A DNA stretch of 64,000 bases, from the NCBI GenBank assembly GCA_037179515.1, contig JAXCGZ010003831.1:20001-84000 (forward strand), written 5' to 3'. Shown here piece by piece: positions 41,152 through 51,189 of the stretch. Origin of the DNA: Halocaridina rubra (lineage: Eukaryota; Arthropoda; Malacostraca; Decapoda; Atyidae). Each line of letters opens with the position of its first letter. Position 1 is the first letter of the stretch. The notes below the pieces were generated by a model that made no database searches, was not told the origin of the DNA, and worked only from the letters and a program-made list of their open reading frames with translations. The translations under genes were made by a program, and so were the position numbers.

Positions 41152-41828
41152 GACACTCCCCAACTTACAAATGAGTTAGGTTCCAGAATTCTGTTCGGTA
41201 GTTCTGTTCAGGTTAAATAAGCACTGTATAGTACATACATATGCAGTACTCTACAGTACTTAGGCTAAAGATAGTCAACTACTACATAAAGTATACAGTA
41301 TTAATGAATTTTAATGTGTTCATTAGTTGATATTTTGTATGTACAGTACCGTATATGTGTTGGTTAAGCACAAGAGAGGACTGCAGTTATTACACAAGGT
41401 TCCAGGACCCTTTGTTTTAGATATCCCTGCTGAAGAGAATGATCGAATGATTCTTCTCGCAAAGATTTTATAGATCTTTACCTGGAATGTCTTCAACATA
41501 CAGAACAATCTATGCTGATAACTTTTTCTTGAAAAATTTTGTACTTCTCTGAAAGTGGAACTTCCTGGTCTTCATCTTTGGAAGAAGAATCTCTACCACT
41601 ATTCAACAGGAATATCTGGAAAAGTGGGGTCCTGGAACCTAATTATAGCCCTCTCTGATGCTCCTAAACTACGACATAGAAGAATGCAGTATTAATGCAT
41701 TTTAATACAGCAATATGATGTAATAATAAAATACGATGCAGTAAGACATACATAATACGTGAGTAGGTAATGGGTAGGTATTTGTTCGTATCTGTGAATT
41801 TTCGTATGCGTATATAGGTGAGACATGG
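41152..41828. mobile_element. MITE-like TIR repeat, longer copy with internal segment
   Basis: The left end is ACACTCCCCAACTTACAAAT with GAGTTAGGTTCCAG; the right end is TGTTCGTATCTGTGAATTTTCGTA with GGTAATGGGTAGGT. Both ends match the element at 53921-54234. An extra 350 bases between about 41330 and 41690 are absent from that copy, so this may be closer to the parent DNA transposon. No transposase is recognised. Confidence 0.5.
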
Positions 41829-42239
41829 TATACCAGGCAGTGACAATTATCAAACAAATATTTATAACAATGGGTCATGTCATCAAGTGAAATAATTCTT
41901 TATACAATATACAAGAGCCATAATCCTCATTATGAGGAGGATGGCTGAGTCATAGCAAAATAATCTGACTGCGGGAAGAACACACAAAGAAGAGGATTCT
42001 CAGGTCCATTTAGTCACTTTTATGACACGCATGGAAACACACAAAAATATTCTTGCCCACCTCCCTCAGGGATATTGTAATAATAATAATATTAATAATA
42101 AATAAAATCAATGTCTGATCTAGAGTTAAACTCTGATTTGAATAAAAATGGTCTGTAAATCGTTAACAATTTAAAGGTCCTTTGATATACTAATGAAAAT
42201 TTCTATTGCTATTATTGCCTTCTTGTTTCTGCTACTTCA

Positions 42240-43000
42240 TATTGAAATACTGTACCTACAGATAACATCCAATGCGAACTTCTTAATTATTAAGTACTGT
42301 ATTTTTTTCTTTAAATAACTTCCTTCATCCATGACTTACCAGTAGTTTATTGTATCTCTATCACCTGATAGATATAAACTGTATTTCTGCTTATACTGGT
42401 AACAACCATAGTTAGCTACAATACTATATTTGCAATTGAATTACTACGTCTGGATAAGTAAAGATGTGATCATAGCTTGGTAAATAATTACTTTGTTGAT
42501 ACTTATAGCGTTTTAGTTTACATCACGATAATTAAATGACTATATTATATCTGTACAATAACTTACTGTCTCCATTACTTGGATAGTGAGGTACTGTGTT
42601 TCCACATATAAATTCCCTTGTCCGCTATTTGATAATGATATTATGTATCTCGTATAAAATTTCCCATATCCACAACTTTATAATTATTTATTATAGTTTT
42701 AGAGACTTCCCATGATCCTGAAGTACTGCTTTCTTATCAATAACTTCTCATGTCCACCACTTGATAATGAAATACTATTAATCTTTAAAGCTCTTCCTGT
42801 CTCCACCATAGTCATTAAATAATATATTTATATTAATAACTCTCCATATCTACCTCTTAATAACAAAATATTCTATATCTGTAAATAACATCCCATCTCT
42901 TCCAACGGATACAGAAATATTCTTTTCCTATATATAATTTCCTGTATCCTTCACCTAGGAATGGAATTGTATATTTCTACAAAGTTTTCCTTTTAGCATT
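42240..43000. repeat. Decayed minisatellite, block 2
   Basis: Repeated units such as TAACTTCTCATGTCCACCAC, TTGATAATGAAATACT and ATTTCCCATATCCACAAC, at about 50-65 base spacing. It is the same family as 40610-40990 and probably one array interrupted by later insertions. Confidence 0.5.
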
Positions 43001-43679
43001 TAAAAACTTAATACTGTACTGTATTACTGTTATTAAATAACATACCAGTTCTCTACTTTGGATTCCTCATGTGGCTCGATGGTAAAACCCTTATGATGCT
43101 TAATATTTTTCCTTAAATTTTAAAGTAAGTCAATATCTTATGGCAAACAAGGAGATACCAGTAAGCCATAGGGAAAGAGTTTGGCAGCTTTGTAATAAAA
43201 TACAGTAATGCAAAAATTATAAACTACTTTATACATGGTACTAAAAAATCATTTATATTATAAATGGTTAATGCTTAATATACTGAAAACTGTAAGTACC
43301 CACTTATGATATTTTTTTACTCGGCCACCATCATCGATGTGTATAGCCTAGATAAATTCTATCATTCTTTTAATGACTTTTAAGGCAGTATTTCATCCTT
43401 TTATATGAATAATAAGCAAAGAGAATAATATCAATCTATTTTTCCATTAGATGTTTTATGTAGATTTCATTATGCTTTTAGAGAAAAATCAGAATTGATA
43501 TTTTAGTGAGATTTCCTCAAATTTAGTGTTTGCATTTATATAATTTAGGTAACAATTTCAACATAATTCGTCTTTGTTAGTTGTATAGTGTATAGATAAA
43601 ATCTTCATGAAGGAAGGGACTACTTTCTTCCTTATCCCTTTTAATCGGTTCACTTGACCCAGAAAAAGCAATTATGGAA

Positions 43680-43850
43680 GAAGTACACACGGGTCTAAGC
43701 ATGTTGTTGCTTAGATAATGCATGTGTTGAAGTTAGGTGATTAATGTTGGAAGTCTTTGCCCGGTGGAGGGATCGTACTTGTGCTAGTTGCTTCACAACT
43801 TGTGTACTTTGCCACTGAGATATGACGGTCCATGCTGTTTCCCAGTTAGA
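43680..43850 (-). repeat. tRNA-like remnant, possible SINE
   Basis: On the minus strand GTCATATCTCAGTGGCAAAG, then GAAGCAACTAGCACAAGTAC and GATCCCTCC sit in A-box and B-box order. It is decayed, and no second copy was seen. Confidence 0.3.
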
Positions 43851-44439
43851 AATGTATAATGTTCATACGAGAGAATTTTCAGAAAAAACAGGCGTAAATT
43901 GATGTATGAAACTTTTTGTGAAGTTTATATATGTTTTAAATATAGATATATTGCTATGATGGGTAATTGGATGCAGTGGAGTGCCTTCGTGTTAAAGAAT
44001 ATCCTAATCGTTTACTCAACTTCAGAGGTCAATGTTAACATCCAAAGAGGAGTAAATAATTATGCACGTATGTACTGAGTTACTCTGTTGTTTTCTTTTT
44101 CCCTTCATTACCCATGTATCCATACTGGTGTGTGTTTATAAAATAGAATGTACAAAAAGTGGTAGCTTTTTCTGAGCTAAAGTATTTTTTAAAACTTTTT
44201 ATGCAGCTTGCAATATATGATTTATTTTAAAAACTCCGTGTCCTATGTTTGGTTGATTTGTTAGCTAAGTGTAGAGCACTGAAAAGTTACTTTTATATAT
44301 TTTCTAAGTATTTTTTGGTGTATAAAAATATGACTTATTTTATGCAACTCTGTCCAGTGTTAGTATGATTTTTTCAGCTCTGCATAGACTATCAGGAGTT
44401 GTATTTTATGTACCCTATTATCTATTTATCTATCTACCT

Positions 44440-44645
44440 TGGCTGTTTCCCCCTTTAATTGGGGGGTAGCCGACATCAAAGAAAGAAAACAATAAGGGGA
44501 TTACTTTGCTCTATGGGCAATGACGAGGGAGCTAGCGACCGTTCAGATGGCACTGCAGGAGTGCCACAGCCCATCCTCCCAGTTCTATTATCCATAATGA
44601 TAATCGAGAATATCACCTTTGCATGCCCTGCAAGGAATGATTAAA
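44440..44645. repeat. Hairpin-headed dispersed repeat, copy 1
   Basis: TTTCCCCCTTTAATTGGGGG followed by GTAGCCGACATCAAAGAAAG. A related block with CATTCCCCCTTGTAAGGGGG and GGCCGATCCAAGAAA lies at 46406-46640. It is non-coding. Confidence 0.45.
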
Positions 44646-45159
44646 CTAAATATTTTCTTGTAGCAGTGTATCTGATAGTAGGGTCAAGGATGTGAAGATT
44701 ATAATAAAATCTTACGGTCGCTTTTTATCTCTGAAGTAAAGATGAAGATCTTTGATTTTCTACTTAAACAGACCATTACATAAAACCAGCTGTTATGGAT
44801 TTTTATTGTTATCATATATACCTGTATATAATGTTCAGTCTTTATGCTTATGCTGTTTAGTATATAATTAAGGATATTTCGATATAAGTAGTTTTATGGT
44901 TACGTTTACCTATGGAAGTCTGGGTCTGTCTATATTTGGTGATTTTATTTTTTCCATTACAAAGAATATAAATCAGATTTTATAATCCCTTCCAGAGTTT
45001 TGTGATTACCAAAACAGTGTACAGTTGGTAATATATAAAACATACAAAACAGTATATTAATATGATATTACAACTCTGTATGCAGTTTAAAAAGGTTTCA
45101 TTTTAAAATATGTCCGTCATAAATTGTAAAAATTGTTTTAAATTTGATATTTTGCTTAA

Positions 45160-45455
45160 ATGGCACCAGCAGCCCATTACTATACTACAGCTGAAGATTT
45201 TTTAGACTTTAAATAGAACTTTCCAGAACAGTTCGATGTTCAGTCTTCCTTCAGCTATGGTTCTTTTTCTTTGCCTACATCAACACTGAATATTCTTGGA
45301 TATTTGTTACTCATCTCTTATTATCCCTTCATATGTGACATGTCACAACACTCCCCATCTCCTTTTGTGTTTGCTTTATGTTTTCTTCGTACCCAGGCCC
45401 AATGAGAGCAGGTTTTTTTTTTTTTGTTCTGTCCTGCTGTCACAATCATAATAGA
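45160..45455 (+). mobile_element. Short non-autonomous mini-F element, most complete copy
   Basis: The head is GGCACCAGCAGCCCATTACT and CTACAGCTGAAG. Then come CAGTTCGATGTTCAGTCTTC, ATGTGACATGTCACAACACT and CTTCGTACCCAGGCCCAATG, and the end is GCTGTCACAATCATAATAG. The head matches 46945-46995 (leader of LINE F) and the end matches the LINE F 3' terminus. Confidence 0.65.
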
Positions 45456-46156
45456 AAAAAAATATGCATCTTGTTAGAACTTCTACTTATGAATGTGTAA
45501 CTTTATCCATTGAAAAGGCATATTTAATGCACAGTTATTCTTTCAAAATAACAAACTATTCATTTGTAGACTCTGGAAGTAAGTATTTTGAATAGACTAG
45601 AAAATAAAACATAAGGAAGTCATTTGACTACGCTAAAAGATAAGACATAAGGAAATCTTTTGACCAGACTAGAAAGTAAGATATATTTTTTCTTGTTTAA
45701 TATTAATATGGGACAATTGCATAGACGTATTTCTTCTAATGATTATGATTTCAGTACAGGCCGGAAGTATTTTCTTTTGATAATCAATCTATAAAGACAT
45801 TATTGTCTTGCAACACTTTTAATGATTTATATCGCTCTCAAACCCCATTCCAAATTCCCCGCAGTGGACTCGAACTCGGGTTTGTCACTTCCCTATTTGA
45901 GCAACGTTATTACAAACTAAAACTTTATGGCTTGCAGAGAAAACTCATTATAAACTCTCTTGGCAAAAATGAAAGGAGTAATTTCCTGAATGTGCCATTT
46001 GAGCCCATGAATTGGAAATCCCAGAGAACATAAAGATAAAATTCATAATTCCAACTATTTTATTCAAGATTTTATTCAGTTTGGTTTGGAGAGATGTCCC
46101 TAGAGAGATGCTAGAAGACAATTTAAAAACTGCTATTTGTCTGTTTTATTTGACAG

Positions 46157-46350
46157 GAAATTGGGACGTATAGCATTTCCCAGGTGCTCGCTCAACGATG
46201 ATGATATAAAGACCCTTATTGAGGAGATGGCAAAGGCTGCGGTCGCTGTTGCCCTCGATATTTCCTTTCCTTCCTCAATAAAATTCAAAGTTCCTGAAGA
46301 GGAGCAAAAACTCCAAAATGAAGCACAGACGCTTTTGGGTTGTAAAAATG
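46157..46350 (+). CDS. Probable LRR-region exon of the HEPN-NACHT gene
   Basis: The acceptor TGTTTTATTTGACAG (ending 46156) is strong. Entry is in phase 2. The frame reads KLGRIAFPRCSLNDDDIKTL, IEEMAKAAVAVALDIS and KVPEEEQKLQNEAQTLLGCK. The donor AATG|GTATAAG at 46350/46351 exits in phase 1; read-through instead reaches a stop at 46368-46370. The P-x-C-x-L-x-D-D-x-I-x-x-L pattern is LRR-like. Assignment to the upstream gene is an inference from strand, position and this pattern. Confidence 0.5.
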
Positions 46351-46405
46351 GTATAAGATGGTTAGTATAATTCTAGTCTGTCTACATTTATTTATATAAT
46401 ATCCT

Positions 46406-46640
46406 TATATTTATGGCCCCATTCCCCCTTGTAAGGGGGCTGGCCGATCCAAGAAATACACCTCAATTACTCCTCTTAGCTCTTAGGGGATAAAGGATTA
46501 CCACATTTCCCTCCTACCACCGTGCTTGGGTCACCCAGGTAGTCGGGCAAGGATATTCTGCAATGAGGCCCGACAGCCACAGCTTAGTTTACCCCCACTG
46601 CTTATCACTTGGTAACTCCCCTCACACCTGTCCATGTATA
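46406..46640. repeat. Hairpin-headed dispersed repeat, copy 2
   Basis: CATTCCCCCTTGTAAGGGGG then GGCCGATCCAAGAAATACAC to GGTAACTCCCCTCACACC. It is related to 44440-44645 and non-coding. Confidence 0.45.
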
Positions 46641-46939
46641 TGAAGAAGTGGTTGAGAGTACTGAGTCTTAAACGTTTATGCAGGAATAGTTTAAATTCAT
46701 TTTTTGTTTGTGAATATTAAAAGCAGTCCTGTTGAATGCACTTTTTGAAGTACCACTACCACTGATATTTACAGTTCCCTGTATAGCTTTCACTATCGAA
46801 CACATGTTATGTTCTACACAGTAGTTATGCTCTGTTGAGAACCTCTCTGACTAGATTGTTTACTTTGTATATAAATATTCTTCCCTCTGCCAAATTATAT
46901 GTAATTTACTGATACAATTCTAAGTACAGTTAAGCAGAT

Positions 46940-49900
46940 GATATTTAGTAGGTTGACCATGGCATCAGCTGCCCGTTGAAATACTATAACTGAAGGTATT
47001 ACGGATTCAACTAGGACTGGTCCAAAGAGCACCAGGTTGAGTCTTCCTCCAGGACGATTCTTACCTTATACCACCATCTACACCGAATATTCTGGTGTAT
47101 TCATTACACATCTCTTGCTATCCCATTACATATGACAAGTCACAACACTCCCCATATCTGTTTCTATTTGCCCTCTTTTTTTCCTCATATTTGCAATATT
47201 TATGGAAGGTCCACAACTTATAGCCCCCAGTACCCAGTATGGAGGGGTGCTAAGAATCTACTGAGGATAGACATGCCTGGTGGTAGTAATGGTTTTGCCA
47301 TTATCCTTGCACCTCCTGATAGATCTGCTTCTTTCACTCTTCACTATTCTAACATTCATGATCTGAGCTCTAATCTTTCGTCTGTGGAACAGCACTTTGG
47401 TACTTTCCTCCCTAATTTCCTCCTTCTCTCTGAAACCCAGCTGTCTAGCCATGCCTCCACTAACCCATATCAATTCTCTCACTATAATCTGTATTCTCGT
47501 TTTAATTCCAAAGGTGTCGTCTGTGTCTACTGCAACACTAACACTCCTATTGCAAGGCTCTTGAACCTTGAATCTCCTGACTTTGATGTTCTCTGGCTGA
47601 AAATCTATATCTCCACTACCACTGTATTCCTTTGCTTCTGCTACCGTTCTCCAAATTCCACTGACTTTATGTCTTTCTTTGAATATCTTTCCTCTTGCCA
47701 TGAGTCCTTGCTATCTTCTCAACCACATGCCGAAGTTCTATATCGGAGACTTCAATGTACACCACAGTGAGTGGCTTAATTCTTCTCACACTGATGTGAG
47801 AAGAAGTGAGGCCCTTGCTTTCTCTATTACTCACAATCTGAAGCAAATAATCAAACATCCTACTCGAGTTCTTGATTGGCATGAGCATGCAGCCAACACT
47901 TTTGACCTATTTATTACTTCTAACCCTTCAAACTACTCTTATTCTGTGCTCTCCCCTCATGGTAAATCTGACCACTCTGTGATCTCAGTCTCTTCCATTT
48001 TCGCTCCCACTCCACCAATCCCTTCTACTCAGTGCCACCTTTGGCACTCCGAGCGTACCCAACGTGAATATTTGCGTAACATCCTCTTTGAATTCCCATG
48101 GGATGACTACTGCTTTCGGTCCTGCAACCCTGAGCAGGTAGCCCTAAAAGTTGCTGAGATCATGACCTCTGGAATGGAGGTGTACGTCCCCTCTACGGAA
48201 ACTTTTTCTCCCCCTAATCCTTGGTTTGACCGTGCCTGCTTCATGGCTATTCAGGCCAGGAATTGGGCACACCGATAGTAACAAGCCTCTCCTTCTGGTT
48301 TAACTTACTCTGCTTTTATTGTAGCTGGGAATCGCTGTACTGCTCAGATTCGAAGGTCTAAGGCTTCCTTTATAAGAAGGAAAGTTGATGACCTAAACTC
48401 CTCTCCCACTGACGTGACAAATGTTTTTGGTCCTTAGCCAAAAGCATCTGTAATTCAAGCTTACCCCCTCTCATTCGTTCTGATGGTTCTATAGCTTGCT
48501 CTCCCACTGACAATACCACTCTCTTTGGCTCTCATTTTTCTGCCAACTCTTCCGTAAACAATTTCCGCGCACCTGTCCCTCAGTCTTTACTCCTCTCTAG
48601 ACCTATACCTTCCCTTTTCCTATCTTCACACATAGTTCATAAGGTTCTTTGCTTGCTAATGACAAACAAGGTATCTGGTCCTGATGGTATCCCTGCAAGG
48701 TTCCTTAAGGAGTTTGCAGATGAACTGGCTGCCGTGCTTTGCCATTTTTTTTTTTTTTTTTTTTTTTGCCTTATTTTCTCAACCAGTATCTATCCTTTAT
48801 CTTGGTAGCATGCTCTAGTGCATCCTGTTCCTAAGAAGGGTGACCGCTCTATTCATTCAAACTATCAGCCTATTACCTTTACATATTCTATATCTAAAGT
48901 TTTTGAAACTTTGCTCAATGATCACTTTTTGAAACATCTTGAATCTAACTCACTTGTCTCCCATCACCAGTACGGCTTCCGCAAGGCAAGATTCAATGGT
49001 GACCTGTCCTATCTTGCTCATGTATGGTCATCTTCTCTGAGGAACTATGGAGAATCCTTTGTTGTCGCCCTTGATATCTCTAAGGCTTTTGACAGAGTCT
49101 GGCACAAGGCTCTGTTGGCCAAACTCCCCGCCTATGGCTTTACCCCTTCTCTCTGTTCTCTGATTTCCAGTTTTCTTTCTGACCGATTTATATCTATAGT
49201 TGTTGACGATGCAACATCTAGCGCATTCCTTGTTACCAGGGGTGTTCCATAGGGCTCTGTTCCTTCTCTTTATCAGTGATTTTCTACGGTCCCCATCGTC
49301 CTATCCTCTTCACGCCTTTACCGACGATTCTATCCTTCATTCTTCCTCTGCCTTTTCTTCACAACCTTCATCTGCTACTCGTAATCAGTCTCGTATCACT
49401 CTTTCTTTTATTCTCAGCTCTGATTTGCAGAGGGTATCTGAGTGGAGCACCCAAAATTTAGTTAAATTTAATGCCTCCAAGACACACTATCTGGCTATCT
49501 CTTTATCTTCTCCTCTTGATAGCCCTATTGTATTCGAAACTAACAAAATTTATCCTTTTAATTCTATCAACATATTAGGAATCCATATACAGTAGCCTCT
49601 GACTTGCCTTGGAGGAATCACATAATCCAAATTTCTAAATCTACTTCCAAAAATTGGAGGTTCTGCTTCGTTTTTGTCATTACTTTAACTTTTTACAGTT
49701 ACTTAAAATTTATAAATGTCTTATCTGTCCCTGCTTAGAATACTGTTCACATATTTGGGGTGCTTCTTCTTATACTTATCTCTTTGATAGAGTTGAATCG
49801 AAGGCAGTCAGACTCATTAATGATCCTTCTCTTACTTGTAATCTGGAATCTCTTTCTCTTCGCCGTAAAGTATCATCCCTTTCTCTTTTCTATCACTGCT

Positions 49901-50310
49901 CTAATGAGTTGGCAAGTTGCATCCCTCCCCCACTGCCGAGGCCACGTAACACTCACCAAGTGGCCTCGTTTCACAGGTACTATGGGAAGATTTGTAGCCT
50001 GCGGATTGGTCAGTGCAGCAACTGCTTCTTCCCATCGACTTCCAGACTCTGGAACTCTCTTCCTCCTGTTTTTTTAAATTCTTTTAACGTATCTTCAAAA
50101 AGCTGATCTATCATCATCTCAGAGCCTAATCCTCCATATATCTAGATCCTCAGCACTTTGACTATTCTCTCAGCCTCATTACCTCATCTCTGCCTTGTCC
50201 ATAACCTTTTTCTTTTCCATCGTCGTAATGTTTTTTCGTGCCCAGGCCTTTATTGTTGAGTTGTTGTTTTTTTTCCGGTGTCACTTATAAAAATAATAAT
50301 AATAATAATA
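46940..50310 (+). mobile_element. LINE family F (Jockey/I-like), decayed, (AAT)n tail
   Basis: The leader 46940-47200 matches the mini-F elements. Coding remnants follow to about 50106. A 3' end (CTCATCTCTGCCTTGTCC, TTTCGTGCCCAGGCC, CCGGTGTCACTTAT) then runs into an (AAT)n tail at 50289-50313. Several frameshifts and stops break the frame, so it is a fossil. It lies in the intron between two probable exons of the HEPN-NACHT gene. Confidence 0.8.
47270..50106 (+). pseudogene. LINE F endonuclease-RT open frame, broken
   Basis: The endonuclease part is in two frames: about 47270-47760 (SIHDLSSNLSS-like and FLLLSETQLSS, then TTTVFLCFCYRSPNSTDF), then 47735-48278 (FYIGDFNVHHSEWLNS, NTFDLFITS, GKSDHSVISV). 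A stop at 48276-48278 and a frameshift follow. The RT part 48818-49252 shows PKKGDRSIHSNYQPI, HQYGFRKAR and VVALDISKAFDRVWH, and ends RGVP followed by TAG where Gln is usual. The catalytic box downstream reads FTDDSILH (normally YADD/FADD). The C-terminal tail CPCLEYCSHIWGASS is at 49708-49770. The sequence mix is typical of arthropod Jockey/I LINEs. A poly(T) run lies at 48748-48766. Confidence 0.8.
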
Positions 50311-50377
50311 ATAAAATAAAATGTTCTGTATAAATAACATCAATAAAATTATTATTAATATTCTTTTTTGTCCCCAG

Positions 50378-50481
50378 GGGAGGCAGTGCTATTGATGAGT
50401 GGTAGCTTGATGCTTTCTGCAATTTCATTTGACTGTCTCCAAGCAGATATGTTCTTAAAACCAAATTCCAACGAAGAATAA
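50378..50481 (+). CDS. Candidate last exon of the HEPN-NACHT gene
   Basis: A strong acceptor, TATTCTTTTTTGTCCCCAG, ends at 50377. Entered in phase 1 (as left by the donor at 46350), the frame reads G, then EAVLLMSGSLMLSAISFDCL and QADMFLKPNSNEE, then TAA at 50479-50481. An AATAAA overlaps the stop. Other phases give stops after 5-8 codons. Small size and lack of a known motif keep this tentative. Confidence 0.35.
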
Positions 50482-50639
50482 ATAATGGTCAGCAAAAAAT
50501 AATTTTTGTGTGATACTCTGTCTGTATACAAAGCCCTTAATTCTTTCTTTTGAGAGGGGGTGGCCGAATCAATGGACAATGTGGACTCTTCATGTCCAAA
50601 TGTTGTTGGACAATTGACCTGAGCATTAAGTTTATAGGT

Positions 50640-51100
50640 ATGTGTGTGTGTGTGTGATTAACTAATTTTGCTTATGGTAAAGAGCCCTAGTCATGTAACT
50701 CTTCGTCTCCTGGTCGTTTCCAATTTATAATCAGTGATACTTATCATATTTATCCTTGAAACTATGAAATGAGTTTGAATTACGTACCTCCTCGCTTAGC
50801 ATATTCCAATCATCAACTATTCTTACCCTGAAAAAGTACTTCTTTACATCCTACAGAGAAGTTTTCTTACGAAGCTTGAAATTATGCACTCTAGTTCTAG
50901 GGCTAGCCATATCAGAATATCAGTGTCAAAACCATGAAGGACTTTAAAAACCATCACCATATTCCTCTTCATTTTTATTGCTTCGAGTTATGGTAATACT
51001 AATTCCTTCAGCCTCTCATTACTGAGATTGCGTATTTCTGGGGCTACATATTCAAGCTTTGACCTTACATGAGTTCTACATTTTTTCTGTCTTTTTCTAT
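50640..51100 (-). mobile_element. LINE family A, decayed 3' end
   Basis: The minus-strand tail is at 50655-50690 (ATTAACTAATTTTGCTTATG here). The C-terminal region follows with decayed versions of the [13 protein letters not shown] block and the GNMVMVFK block. It is older than the copies in the first 20 kb. Confidence 0.65.
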
Positions 51101-51114
51101 ATATAAGTGTACAT

Positions 51115-51185
51115 GAGGTTGCTTATTTTGCCCCTGTGGCTAGATGGTAATTTGCGACTTTGATTCGTCTGTTTCTCTCAATTAG
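51115..51185 (+). mobile_element. SINE S1 head fragment
   Basis: TTGCCCCTGTGGCTAGATGG with TTTGCGACTTTGATTCGTCT matches the tRNA-like head at 29477-29530. The body is missing. Confidence 0.5.
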
Positions 51186-51189
51186 AAGG

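Larger units (their letters stand above)
39885..46156 (+). other. Long intron region of the HEPN-NACHT gene
   Basis: About 6 kb without convincing exons. It holds decayed minisatellite blocks (40610-40990 and 42240-43000), a MITE-like repeat (41152-41828), a tRNA-like remnant (43680-43850, minus strand) and a hairpin-headed dispersed repeat (44440-44640). A mini-F element lies at 45160-45455. Because the exons on either side do not match in phase (exit 0, entry 2), at least one further exon probably lies here that I could not find. Confidence 0.45.

Noticed and set aside
45803..46033. 76-codon open frame upstream of the LRR-like exon
   Set aside because: It lacks an acceptor in a usable phase and leucine-repeat spacing, and contains no recognisable domain.
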